Shown here: one piece after another, positions 25,391-35,466 of the stretch
Layout: every line of letters begins with the position of its first letter
Numbering within the stretch: the stretch's first letter is position 1
Source: Bog-532 sp963830385
GTDB taxonomy: Bacteria > Actinomycetota > Actinomycetes > Streptosporangiales > Streptosporangiaceae
Assembly (NCBI GenBank): GCA_963830385.1
Contig: CAWHMD010000004.1
Span: 310,001-374,000, forward strand
Direction: 5' to 3'
Length of the DNA: 64,000 nt
Made by a program: the position numbers and the translations under genes
Notes under the pieces: model-generated
What the model was told of the DNA's origin: nothing
The model's input: only the letters and a program-made list of their open reading frames with translations
The model's database searches: none

Positions 25391-27311
25391 GTGACGGTGC
25401 ACGAGCAAGCCTTCGCCGAGTCCTCGGAGTTTCCGGCCGCGACCCGCGAAGAGTGGCAGCGGCTGGTCGAAGGCGTGCTGGCCAAGTCGGGCCGGACCGG
25501 CCTGTCCGGGCCGGCGGCCGAGCAGGCGCTGACCACCGAGGTCGAGGACGGGCTGCCGGTCCGGCCGCTCTACACCGCCGAGGACCCGGCGCCCCCGCCC
25601 GGGCGGCCGGGCTTCGCGCCGTTCGTGCGGGGCAGCCGGGTGCCGGGCGCGGTCATCGCCGGCTGGGACGTCCGGCAGCCGCACGCCCAGCCCGATCCAG
25701 AAAAGGCCAACCGGGCGGTGCTCGCCGACCTGGAGAACGGCGTCACCTCGCTGTGGCTGACCGTCGGCGGCGCCGGCCTGCCGGTCACTGCCCTGCCCGC
25801 TGCGCTGGACGGTGTGCGGCTGGACCTGGCCGGCGTGGTGCTGGACGCCGGCGCCGAGTTCGCCGAGGCGGCCGGCCAGCTGTTCAGCCTCTACACCGAC
25901 GGCCCGGCCGCGATCCCGGCCCCGGAAGCGACCGGCAACCTCGGCGCCGACCCGCTCGGCCTGCTCGCCCGCACCGGGCAGGACGCCGAGACCGGGCCGC
26001 AGCTGGACGCGGCCGCCCAGCTGGCCGCCCGCTGCCAGCGCGAGTTTCCCGGTCTGCGCGCGCTGACGGTGGACGCGCTGCCCTACCACGACGCCGGCGC
26101 CTCGACCGAGCAGGAGCTCGGCCTGTCGCTGAGCACCGCCGTGGCCTACCTGCGCCAGCTGACCGAGGCCGGCCTGACCGTCAGCCAGGCGGCCGGGCAG
26201 CTGGAGTTCCGCTACGCGGCCGGTGCCGACCAGTTCCTGACCATCGCCAAGCTCCGGGCCGCCCGGCGGCTGTGGTCCCGGGTGGCGGAGGCCTGCGACG
26301 TCGACCCGGCCGGAGCGGGCCAGCGCCAGCACGCGGTGACCTCCACGGTGATGATGACCGAACGCGACCCGTGGGTGAACATGCTGCGTACCACGATCGC
26401 GTGCCTGAGCGCGGCGGCCGGCGCCGCCGACGCGATCACCGTGCTCCCGTTCGACAGCGCGCTCGGCCTGCCCGACGATTTCGCCCGCCGGGTCGCCCGT
26501 AACACCCAGGCGATCCTGCACGACGAGTCGAGCCTGGCCCGGGTGATCGACCCGGCCGGCGGCTCCTGGTACGTCGAGCAGCTCACCGACCAGCTGGCCC
26601 GCGGTGCCTGGGACTGGTTCCAGCAGATCGAGCGGGCCGGCGGCCAGCAGTCCGCCCTGGGCAGCGGCCTGATCGCCGGGCAGATCGCCCAGAACTGGGC
26701 CAAGCGGTCGGCCGACCTGGCCCACCGGCGCGAGCCGGTCACCGGCGTCAGCGAGTTCCCCAACCTGGCCGAACGGCCGGTCGTGCGGGACCCGTCCCCG
26801 TCCCGGCCCGGCGGTGGCCTGCCGCGGGTGCGCCGGGCCGAGGCCTTCGAGGCGCTGCGGACCCGGTCCGACGCGCGGCTGGCGGCGACCGGCGCGCGGC
26901 CGCAGATCCTGCTGGCCACCCTCGGTTCGCGGGCCGTGCACACGGCCCGCTCCTCGTTCGCCGCCAACCTCTTCCAGGCGGGCGGGATCGAGACACCGCT
27001 GAGCGAGGCGGCCGGCGGCAGCACGACCGATCAGCCCGACCTCGAAGCGCTGGCCGAGGCGTTCAGGGCCAGCGGCGCCCGCGCGGCCTGTATCTGCTCC
27101 AGCGACGCCCTCTACGCCGAGTTCGCCGAGCAGGCCGCGGCCGCACTGAAGGCGGCCGGGGCCGGTCACGTGGTGCTGGCGGGCCTGCCGGTGACCGGCG
27201 CGACGCCTACAAGAGCGCGGGCGTCGACGGGTTCGTCTATGCCGGCTGCGACGCCGTCGCCGCGCTCAACGCCGCTTTGGCTGCGGCGATCGACGAGGGC
27301 GGGGAGTCCCG

Positions 27312-27315
<4 letters not shown>
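25391..27315 (+). CDS. mutA: Methylmalonyl-CoA mutase small (beta) subunit, frameshifted near the 3' end
   Basis: GTG start. The protein has the mutase TIM-barrel half (DGLPVRPLYTAED, SLWLTVGGAGLPV, FRYAAGADQFLTIAKLRAARRLW, RVIDPAGGSWYVEQLTDQLA) and a degenerate B12-binding domain without DxHxxG, as expected for the non-catalytic subunit. Around 27190 the frame breaks: the text reads CCGGTGACC where adding one G gives PGDRRDAYKSAGVDGFVYAG, a family-standard end, terminating at TGA 27313-27315. That restored stop overlaps the mutB start as ATGA, the classic mutA-mutB coupling. As written, the frame instead runs to 27337 with an unrelated tail. Partner of MutB in converting methylmalonyl-CoA and succinyl-CoA. 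Confidence 0.9.
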
Positions 27316-29531
<2,216 letters not shown>

Positions 29532-29539
29532 GCAAGCCG

Positions 29540-30541
29540 ATGTCCCCGGCCCGCCGCCCCGAGAAGGCTGAGCAGCACGTGCGCAGCGTGCTGGACGGCT
29601 CCCGGGCGGGCATCGCCCGCGCGATCACACTGGTCGAGTCGACCCGGCCGGACCACCGGGAGGTGGCCCAGCAGATGCTGAGCGAGCTGCTGCCGCACAC
29701 CGGGAAGGCCAGCCGGGTCGGCATCACCGGGGTGCCGGGGGTGGGCAAGTCCACGTTCATCGACAGTTTCGGCACGATGCTGACCGGGACCGGCCACCGG
29801 GTCGCGGTGCTGGCCGTGGACCCCTCCTCCAGCCGGACCGGCGGCTCGATCCTCGGCGACAAGACCCGGATGCAGCGCCTGGCCACCGATCCGGCCGCGT
29901 TCGTCCGGCCCTCGCCGTCGTCGGGCACGCTCGGCGGCGTGGCCCGGGCGACCCGCGAGACCATGGTGGTCATGGAGGCGGCCGGCTACGACGTCGTCCT
30001 CGTCGAGACGATCGGCGTCGGGCAGTCGGAGATCGCGGTGGCCAGCATGGTCGACACGTTCGTGCTGCTGGCCCTGGCCCGGGCCGGCGACCAGCTCCAG
30101 GGCATCAAGAAGGGCGTGCTGGAGCTGGCCGACGTCATCGCCGTCAACAAGGCCGACGGGCCGCACGAACGGGACGCCCAGGCGGCCGCGCGCGAGCTGG
30201 CGTCGGCGTTGCGGCTGCTCCAGGACCCGGACGCGGCCTGGCGGACCCCGGTGCTGACCTGCAGCGCCCTCGAGGGCGCGGGCCTCGATGAGGTGTGGCG
30301 GCAGATCGAGCGGCACCGCACGATGCTCGAATCGACCGGCGAGCTGGACCGCCGCCGCCGCGACCAGCAGGTCGGCTGGACCTGGAACCTGGTGCACGAC
30401 CGGCTGCTGGCCCGGCTGCACGAGGACCAGCGGGTGCGGGCGATCGTCCCCGAGCTGGAGCGGAAGGTCAGGGACGGCTCGGTCCCCGCCACCACGGCGG
30501 CCGAGGAGATCCTCGACGCCTTCGGCCTGCCGGAACGGTGA
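29540..30541 (+). CDS. meaB: Methylmalonyl-CoA mutase-associated GTPase MeaB
   Basis: 333 residues. G3E P-loop GTPase that loads and protects adenosylcobalamin in MutB. Motifs: GITGVPGVGKSTFIDSFG (~61-78), VLAVDPSSSRTGGSILGDKTRM (Mg/switch region), FVRPSPSSGTLGGVARATRE, VLVETIGVGQSEIAV (Walker B-like), and VNKADG (base recognition, NKxD). It is the third gene of the mutA-mutB-meaB operon, 8 bp after mutB. Confidence 0.97.
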   Translation: MSPARRPEKAEQHVRSVLDGSRAGIARAITLVESTRPDHREVAQQMLSELLPHTGKASRVGITGVPGVGKSTFIDSFGTMLTGTGHRVAVLAVDPSSSRTGGSILGDKTRMQRLATDPAAFVRPSPSSGTLGGVARATRETMVVMEAAGYDVVLVETIGVGQSEIAVASMVDTFVLLALARAGDQLQGIKKGVLELADVIAVNKADGPHERDAQAAARELASALRLLQDPDAAWRTPVLTCSALEGAGLDEVWRQIERHRTMLESTGELDRRRRDQQVGWTWNLVHDRLLARLHEDQRVRAIVPELERKVRDGSVPATTAAEEILDAFGLPER

Positions 30542-30572
30542 CCGAGCCGGGGGGCCGCCCCGGGGCCCAGGC

Positions 30573-31034
30573 TCACCCGGCGGCTGCCGCCACCAGCGCC
30601 AGCACGAACGCGGCGATGAGGATGGCCACGCGCAGGTAGTGCAGGCGGTCCCAGCGCTGCTGCTGCTCGCGCCAGTCGGCCGGATGGTCGTCCGCCGTCC
30701 AGGTGACCGAGCGATTGTTGATCGGCACCAGCAGGGTGATCGACAGGACGACGCTGACGGCCAGCAGCGCCGCGGCCGCGACGGCCGCGCCGGCGGGCCC
30801 CGATCCGGCCCGGTTCCAGCTGGCGGCGGCCAGCCCGGCGGTCAGGATCAGCGACGCGAAGTACCAGAACGGCATGACCCGGCCGAGGACACGGCCGCCC
30901 CAGGCCCGGGCCTGCTGCCCCGGCCCGACGGCCAGCTGCAGCAGCATGGGGTTGACGAACACCGCCACCGCGAATTCGACGCCGACCATGAGGCCGACGA
31001 CGGTCGTGGTGACGACAGCGAGCGCGTTGAACAT
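30573..31034 (-). CDS. DUF1772 (anthrone-oxygenase-like) membrane protein
   Basis: 153 residues from the ATG of MFNALAVVTTTVVG, with AGGAAG upstream. Four hydrophobic segments and the family pattern GVEFAVAVFVNPMLLQL, PFWYFASLILTAGLAAA, SITLLVPINNRSVTW and WDRLHYLRVAILIAAFVLAL mark DUF1772. Some members act as anthrone oxygenases or accessory membrane proteins; most are uncharacterised. It is divergent from a TetR gene with a 35-bp near-palindrome between them, so it is probably the regulated target. Confidence 0.88.
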   Translation of the reverse strand: MFNALAVVTTTVVGLMVGVEFAVAVFVNPMLLQLAVGPGQQARAWGGRVLGRVMPFWYFASLILTAGLAAASWNRAGSGPAGAAVAAAALLAVSVVLSITLLVPINNRSVTWTADDHPADWREQQQRWDRLHYLRVAILIAAFVLALVAAAAG

Positions 31035-31052
31035 GATCTTCCTGGCTCCTCT

Positions 31053-31087
31053 GGTTAGCGTTGCTAGATTTTCTAGCAGTGCTAACC
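31053..31087. promoter_or_regulatory. 35-bp nested palindromic operator
   Basis: Outer arms GGTTAGC / GCTAACC and inner arms TGCTAGA / TCTAGCA are arranged symmetrically about position 31070, each pair separated by the same two mismatched bases. It begins 19 bp upstream of the DUF1772 start and ends 57 bp before the TetR start. The size and internal symmetry fit a site bound by two TetR dimers or by one dimer with an extended contact. Confidence 0.8.
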
Positions 31088-31143
31088 TAAGGCGGGAGCG
31101 ACCGGAACGCAAGCGGAATTCCGGCCCGGACGGGAGGACAATC

Positions 31144-31704
31144 ATGGCGCCATCAGGGGCCCGCGCACGGCGCACGGCCGAGCGCCGGCAGCAGATCCTC
31201 GACACGGCCCGGACGGTGGCCGAAGCCGAGGGCTGGGCGGCCGTCACCTCGCGGCGGCTGGCCGACGCGATCGGCTACACCCAGCCGGTGCTCTACGGGC
31301 ACTTCCCGGGGGGCAAGACCGAGATCATGCGGACGGTCGCGCTGGGTGGCTTCGCCGAGCTGGCCGCCGCCACCCGGGCCGCCGTGGGCGGCCAGACCGG
31401 CCCGCAGGCGGTCGAGGCGGTGGCCCGCGCCTACCTCGACTTCGCGGACACCCACCCGGCCCTCTACGAGGCCATGTTCCAGCTGCCGATCGACGCCCGG
31501 TTCGCCCAGGACGACAACGAGGAGGAACTCCGGGCGGGCTTCGACGCGCTGGCCGCCGCGCTCGGTGACTCCGGCGACGAAACCGCCACCGAGGTGATGT
31601 GGAGCGCGCTGCACGGCATGAGCCTGCTCGAACGGGGCGGCCGCCAGCGCCCTGAGGACCGCGCCCTCCGCATCGCCGAGCTGGCCGCCCGATTCGGCGG
31701 CTAA
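31144..31704 (+). CDS. TetR family regulator (DUF1772-linked)
   Basis: 186 residues from ATG after a GGGAGGACAATC leader. HTH: RQQILDTARTVAEAEGWAAV, TSRRLADAIGYTQPVLYGHF, GGKTEIMRTVAL. The C-terminal domain resembles TetR_C_33/WHG-type (THPALYEAMFQLPIDARFAQ). It is divergent from DUF1772, and the 35-bp palindrome in the 109-bp gap is the obvious operator. This DUF1772/TetR pairing with a strong palindrome is typical of locally autoregulated units. Confidence 0.93.
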   Translation: MAPSGARARRTAERRQQILDTARTVAEAEGWAAVTSRRLADAIGYTQPVLYGHFPGGKTEIMRTVALGGFAELAAATRAAVGGQTGPQAVEAVARAYLDFADTHPALYEAMFQLPIDARFAQDDNEEELRAGFDALAAALGDSGDETATEVMWSALHGMSLLERGGRQRPEDRALRIAELAARFGG

Positions 31705-31788
31705 TGCCAGGTCACAGGCTTTCCCGGTAATCCTGCGGGCGAAGACGGGCGTCTCACAAATAGCCCCTTTTGCGACTGGAGACCTCAA

Positions 31789-31980
31789 GTGGCCAGCACC
31801 GCCCTGGAAGATCACCTGACCGCCCTGCTGGGCCTCGGCTACGGCGTGGCGATTGAACAGACCTCGCAGGACCGGTACGAGGTCTGTCTGATCAGCACGG
31901 AGGGCGACCAGAGCGGCACGGCCGCATCGCTGCCGGAGGCGTTCCGGGCGGCTTTCCAGGCCCCGCTGACCCGGGCGTGA
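31789..31980 (+). CDS. Small hypothetical protein (63 aa)
   Basis: GTG start with GGAG seven bases upstream. The sequence (LEDHLTALLGLGYGVAIEQ, DRYEVCLIST, LPEAFRAAFQAPL) looks like a small alpha-beta protein with no signal peptide or membrane segment. It is followed by a strong terminator hairpin. No family was recognised; coding status rests on ribosome site, codon use and context. Confidence 0.55.
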   Translation: MASTALEDHLTALLGLGYGVAIEQTSQDRYEVCLISTEGDQSGTAASLPEAFRAAFQAPLTRA

Positions 31981-32049
31981 CCCGCCGCGCGGAGATGACC
32001 GGCCCCCGCTCCACCGCGACAGCGGCGCGGCGGCCAGCATCTCGGCGGA

Positions 32050-32087
32050 CGAGGGGGCCGGGCACCGCGTTGTGCCCGGCCCCCTCG
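32050..32087. terminator. Strong bidirectional terminator hairpin
   Basis: A perfect 16-bp GC-rich stem (left arm from 32050, right arm to 32087, inner sequence GGGGGCCGGGCAC paired with its complement) with a 6-base loop CGCGTT. It lies between the small gene ending at 31980 and the convergent DhaK gene ending at 32130, so it can serve both. A short T-rich stretch (GCCTTT) follows on the plus strand. Confidence 0.88.
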
Positions 32088-32129
32088 CCTGCCTTTACGG
32101 TGCGGGCCGCCGAAACGCCTGAATCACGG

Positions 32130-33017
32130 TCAGAACGTGCGGATGGCGATCTCGGCCGGCGCGCCGAGCAGGCCGTCGATCTCCGCGTCGAGCTTGCTCA
32201 GGGTGAGCGAGGCGCCGGCCATGTCCAGCGAGGTGCAGTACTCGCCGACGTAGTTGCGGCGGACGTTGATCCCGCGCTTTGCCAGCTCGCTGTGGGCCCG
32301 CCCGTACAGGATGTAGAGCTCGCTGATCGGGGTGCCGCCCAGGCCGTTGATCATCAGGGCCACGTCGTCACCCTGCTGGAACGGCAGATCGGTGACGACC
32401 GACTCGAGCAGCTCGTCGACGATCGCGTTGGCGCTGGCCAGCTTCTCCCGGCGGCGCCCGGGCTCGCCGTGGATGCCGACGCCCATCTCCATCTCGTCGG
32501 CCCCCAGCTCGAACAGCGGCGAGCCCTTGGCCGGCGGCGTGCACGAGGTCAGCGCCATCCCCATGGTCCGGGTGACGTCGTTGACCTTGTTGCCGATCCG
32601 CAGCAGCTCGTCCAGCTCCGCGCCCTGCTCGGAGGCCGCGCCGACCGCCTTGATCACGAAGAAGTTGCCGGCCACCCCGCGGCGGCCGACCGTGTAGGTG
32701 GAGTCCTTGACCGCGACGTCGTCGTCGACGATCAGCGTGCCGATCCGCACGCCGTCGGCCTCGGCCATCTCGGCGCCCATCTCGAACGCCATCCGGTCAC
32801 CGGTGTAGTTGTTGATGATGTGCAGCACGCCCTTGGGTGAGGCGAGCAGCTTGCTGGTCTCCAGCACGTAGTCCATCGGCGGGGCGGCGAACACGTCACC
32901 CGGGCAGGCGGCGTCGAGCATGCCCTTGCCCACCACCATCACGTGCGCGGGCTCGTGGCCCGAGCCGGAACCCTGGATCACCGACACCTTGTCATCGCGG
33001 GGCGCGTCGGTCCGCAT
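32130..33017 (-). CDS. dhaK: Dihydroxyacetone kinase subunit DhaK, apparently short at the N terminus
   Basis: 295 residues from the only usable ATG (LIMRTDAPRDDKVSV). The body is well conserved: SGSGHEPAHVMVVGKGMLDAACPGDVFAAP, HIINNYTGDRMAFEMGAEMA, VGRRGVAGNFFVIKAVGAA, and the VGIHGEPGRRREK loop whose His forms the covalent hemiaminal with dihydroxyacetone. DhaK proteins normally have about 30-40 more residues (a first helix before the VVRADAP-like strand); here the codons upstream to the DhaL stop (33058) offer no ATG or GTG and only a few family-like residues. Either a rare start is used or the N terminus is degraded. Last gene of the aldolase/HAD-DhaL/DhaK set. Confidence 0.85.
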   Translation of the reverse strand: MRTDAPRDDKVSVIQGSGSGHEPAHVMVVGKGMLDAACPGDVFAAPPMDYVLETSKLLASPKGVLHIINNYTGDRMAFEMGAEMAEADGVRIGTLIVDDDVAVKDSTYTVGRRGVAGNFFVIKAVGAASEQGAELDELLRIGNKVNDVTRTMGMALTSCTPPAKGSPLFELGADEMEMGVGIHGEPGRRREKLASANAIVDELLESVVTDLPFQQGDDVALMINGLGGTPISELYILYGRAHSELAKRGINVRRNYVGEYCTSLDMAGASLTLSKLDAEIDGLLGAPAEIAIRTF

Positions 33018-33057
33018 GATGAGGTTGTACTCGGGGACGTACGTCTGGGCTGGCGGT

Positions 33058-34524
33058 TCAGGCTTCAGGCGGGCTGATCGGCAGCGGGTCCGGCGGCAAG
33101 CCGGCGACGGCGGCGAACATGATGGCGACGGCCACCGCGCCGGCGTCCAGGGTGCCGATGCTGCGCTCGCCGGTGTAGCTGGCCCGGCCACGCTTGGCCA
33201 CCATGGCGCGGGTGGCTTCCGCCTGCTCCCGCGCCACCTGCGCCGCCGCCCGCAGGGTGGCCTGGGCGTCGAGCCCGTCGGCCAGGCTGCGCTCGACCGA
33301 GTCGGTCGCCGGGATCAGCGCGTCCAGCAGTGTCTTGTCCCCGACGTCGGACTTGCCGCGGGCCTTGATGCCTTCGGCCGCCGCCCGCAGCATGGCCAGG
33401 ACCTGGGCCGGCTCCAGCTCGGTGACGGCCCCCGCGGTGGTGCCGGCCCGCAGGAAGGCCGTGCCCCAGATCGGGCCGGAGGTGCCGCCGATCCGGCTGG
33501 TGATCATGACCGCGACCTTCTTCAGGAACGTGCCGATGTCGGTCCGGTCGAAGTCGTCCCAGCCGCTGATCACCAGCTCGAACCCACGGGCCATCGAGTA
33601 GCCGAAGTCGCCGTCACCGACCACCGCGTCGAGGTCGCCGAAGTACTTCTCGTTCTCGACCGCGGTGGTCGCGATCGTGCGCACGACGCTTTCGACGTCG
33701 CCGAACGTGGCCTTGGCCATGGGTGCTCCTTGCCGCACGGGGGGAAGAACGCGGGAAAGATCGGAAAGGGTGATCCAGCCGCCGGGGGTGACCCGGGTCC
33801 GGCCGGCGATGACGGCCGTCTGCTCGCCGCCGGGATCACCGAGCGAGGAGACGACCAGCGCGGCCTCGCTGAAGTCCTCGTCCTTGGTGAGGTCGTTGAC
33901 GGTGACCACGGTGGCCAGCCCGGCGCCGGTCGCCGCCAGCAGCCCGTTCCTGGAGTCCTCGATCACCACCACCTGGCTGGCCGGCAGGCCGAGCCAGTCC
34001 AGCGCGGCCAGGTAGATGTCGGGGGCCGGCTTCTTGGCCTTGACGATGTCCCCGGCGAACACCTTCACCTGGGCCGCCAGCTCGTCGCCGACCGCCCGCT
34101 TGAGCGTCGCCACCACCGACGGCTCGGCCGAGGTGGAGGCGACCGCCACCCGCCAGCCCGCGGCCAGCGCCTCGGCCACGATCCGGGCGATCCCCGGCCG
34201 GGGCGGGACCGCCCCGGAGGTGACCAGTTCGGTGTAGATCTCGGTCTTGCGCCGGTGCCAGGCCGCGATCGCCGCCTGCTGCCCGGCCGGGTCGGCCGGC
34301 AGCCCGGCCGCGGTCACGAACTCGGGGGTCAGCAGGCTGGCCAGGCGTTCCTTGCCGCCGCCGATGAGCACCTTCTGGCGGTAGTCGTCCAGGCTCCAGT
34401 GCACCGGCAGCCCGAACTCGGTGAACGTCTGGTTGAACGCGACCAGGTGCCCGTACCGCTCGGTGTCGGCCAGGACCCCGTCGCAGTCGAGGACGAGGGC
34501 CCGCTCCTCATCGGTGTGTGGCAT
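33058..34524 (-). CDS. HAD phosphatase-DhaL fusion protein
   Basis: 488 residues in one frame. Residues ~1-265 are a CbbY/beta-phosphoglucomutase-like HAD hydrolase (VLDCDGVLADTERYGH nucleophile motif, VAVASTSAEPSV, IKAKKPAPDIYLAALDWLG-type motif III, VVIEDSRNGLLAATGAG). From Met269 (MAKATFGDVESVV) it is a complete DhaL ATP-binding subunit with VVGDGDFGYSMARGFE, GGTSGPIWGTAFL and SVERSLADG-type motifs ending GERSIGTLDAGAVAV. A perfect ribosome site (AAGGAG, 5-6 bases before the internal ATG) implies DhaL can also be made alone. In related loci the two are separate genes. DhaL transfers phosphate from ATP to DhaK-bound dihydroxyacetone; the HAD part may dephosphorylate a sugar phosphate. Confidence 0.88.
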   Translation of the reverse strand: MPHTDEERALVLDCDGVLADTERYGHLVAFNQTFTEFGLPVHWSLDDYRQKVLIGGGKERLASLLTPEFVTAAGLPADPAGQQAAIAAWHRRKTEIYTELVTSGAVPPRPGIARIVAEALAAGWRVAVASTSAEPSVVATLKRAVGDELAAQVKVFAGDIVKAKKPAPDIYLAALDWLGLPASQVVVIEDSRNGLLAATGAGLATVVTVNDLTKDEDFSEAALVVSSLGDPGGEQTAVIAGRTRVTPGGWITLSDLSRVLPPVRQGAPMAKATFGDVESVVRTIATTAVENEKYFGDLDAVVGDGDFGYSMARGFELVISGWDDFDRTDIGTFLKKVAVMITSRIGGTSGPIWGTAFLRAGTTAGAVTELEPAQVLAMLRAAAEGIKARGKSDVGDKTLLDALIPATDSVERSLADGLDAQATLRAAAQVAREQAEATRAMVAKRGRASYTGERSIGTLDAGAVAVAIMFAAVAGLPPDPLPISPPEA

Positions 34525-34534
34525 CAGGTCACCT

Positions 34535-35395
34535 TCACCAGGCCTGGCCGGCGCTGCCGAACCGGCGCATGTGGCCCGCGGCCATCTCCAGCACCGCGTC
34601 GCGGACCGAGGCGAACAGCGACGGCGGGTCCCAGCGGTTCTGCTCTTCCGCGGTGCGCAGGTATTCGAGGTTGGCCCGCATGAAGGTGACCTTGAGGTCG
34701 GTGGAGATGTTGACCTTGGCGCAGCCGCGGGCGATGAGGTCGGTGAACTGGGCATCTGTCATGCCGGTGCCGCCGTGCAGGGCGATCGGGATCGGCACCT
34801 CGGCCACGATGTCGGAGACCCGCTGGGCGTCGAGCTTGGGCTCGGCGCGGTAGACCCCGTGGGCGTTGCCGATGGCCGGCGCGAACACGTCGATGCCGGT
34901 GGCCCGGATGAAGCTGACCGCCACCGGCAGCGACTGGGTCTCGGCCACCTCGTCGGAGCCGACGCCGTCCTCCACGCCGGTGATCGACTCGATCTCGCCT
35001 TCGACGTTGGCCCCGTAGGACCGGGCCTCGGCCACGACCTCGATGGTCTGCCGCTGGTTCTCCTCGACGGGCAGCGACGAGGCGTCGAACAGCACCGAGT
35101 TCCAGCCCTTGGCCAGGCAGTCGCTGATCACCGACCGGTCCGGGCAGTGGTCCAGGTGCAAGCTGACCGGGACCTCGATCCCGGCCGTCATCTCCCGCCA
35201 CATCGCGAACAGCAGGTCGAGGCCGATCGAGCGGACCGTCTTGACCGAGGTCTGGATGATGACCGGGGAGCGTTCCCGCACGGCCGCGGCCAGCACCGCC
35301 TCCATGCTGAGGTCGTTGACCACGTTGATCGCGGGGACGCCGTACCGCTCGGCGAAGGCCCGGTCGACGATTTCTTTCAGCGGGACGACAGGCAC
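34535..35395 (-). CDS. Class II (zinc) fructose-bisphosphate/tagatose-type aldolase
   Basis: 286 residues. A TIM-barrel aldolase with zinc ligands in order: VSLHLDHCPDRSV (His), VEGEIESI (Glu), NAHGVY (His) and ALHGGTGM (His). It belongs to the ketose-bisphosphate aldolase group, which releases or consumes dihydroxyacetone phosphate. Together with the downstream HAD-DhaL and DhaK genes (10-bp gap to the HAD start) it suggests catabolism of a sugar via dihydroxyacetone and its phosphate; the sugar itself is not indicated. It is preceded by a terminator. Confidence 0.92.
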   Translation of the reverse strand: MPVVPLKEIVDRAFAERYGVPAINVVNDLSMEAVLAAAVRERSPVIIQTSVKTVRSIGLDLLFAMWREMTAGIEVPVSLHLDHCPDRSVISDCLAKGWNSVLFDASSLPVEENQRQTIEVVAEARSYGANVEGEIESITGVEDGVGSDEVAETQSLPVAVSFIRATGIDVFAPAIGNAHGVYRAEPKLDAQRVSDIVAEVPIPIALHGGTGMTDAQFTDLIARGCAKVNISTDLKVTFMRANLEYLRTAEEQNRWDPPSLFASVRDAVLEMAAGHMRRFGSAGQAW

Positions 35396-35436
35396 GCTGC
35401 GGACACTACGTTGGCCGGGCAGGAGCCCGGATCGGT

Positions 35437-35465
35437 GAAAGTCCCCAACTTCCGTGGGGACTTTC
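35437..35465. terminator. Terminator hairpin between kinase-regulator gene and aldolase operon
   Basis: An 11-bp perfect stem (GAAAGTCCCCA paired with TGGGGACTTTC) with a 7-base loop, 2 bp beyond the stop of the minus-strand kinase-regulator gene at 35467. It separates that gene from the aldolase operon on the same strand. Confidence 0.8.
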
Positions 35466-35466
35466 C

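Noticed and set aside
34525..34755. Upstream extension of the HAD-DhaL protein over the aldolase 3' end
   Set aside because: It overlaps the aldolase coding region and has Ser/Pro/Arg shadow composition; the HAD motif starts right after the ATG at 34524.
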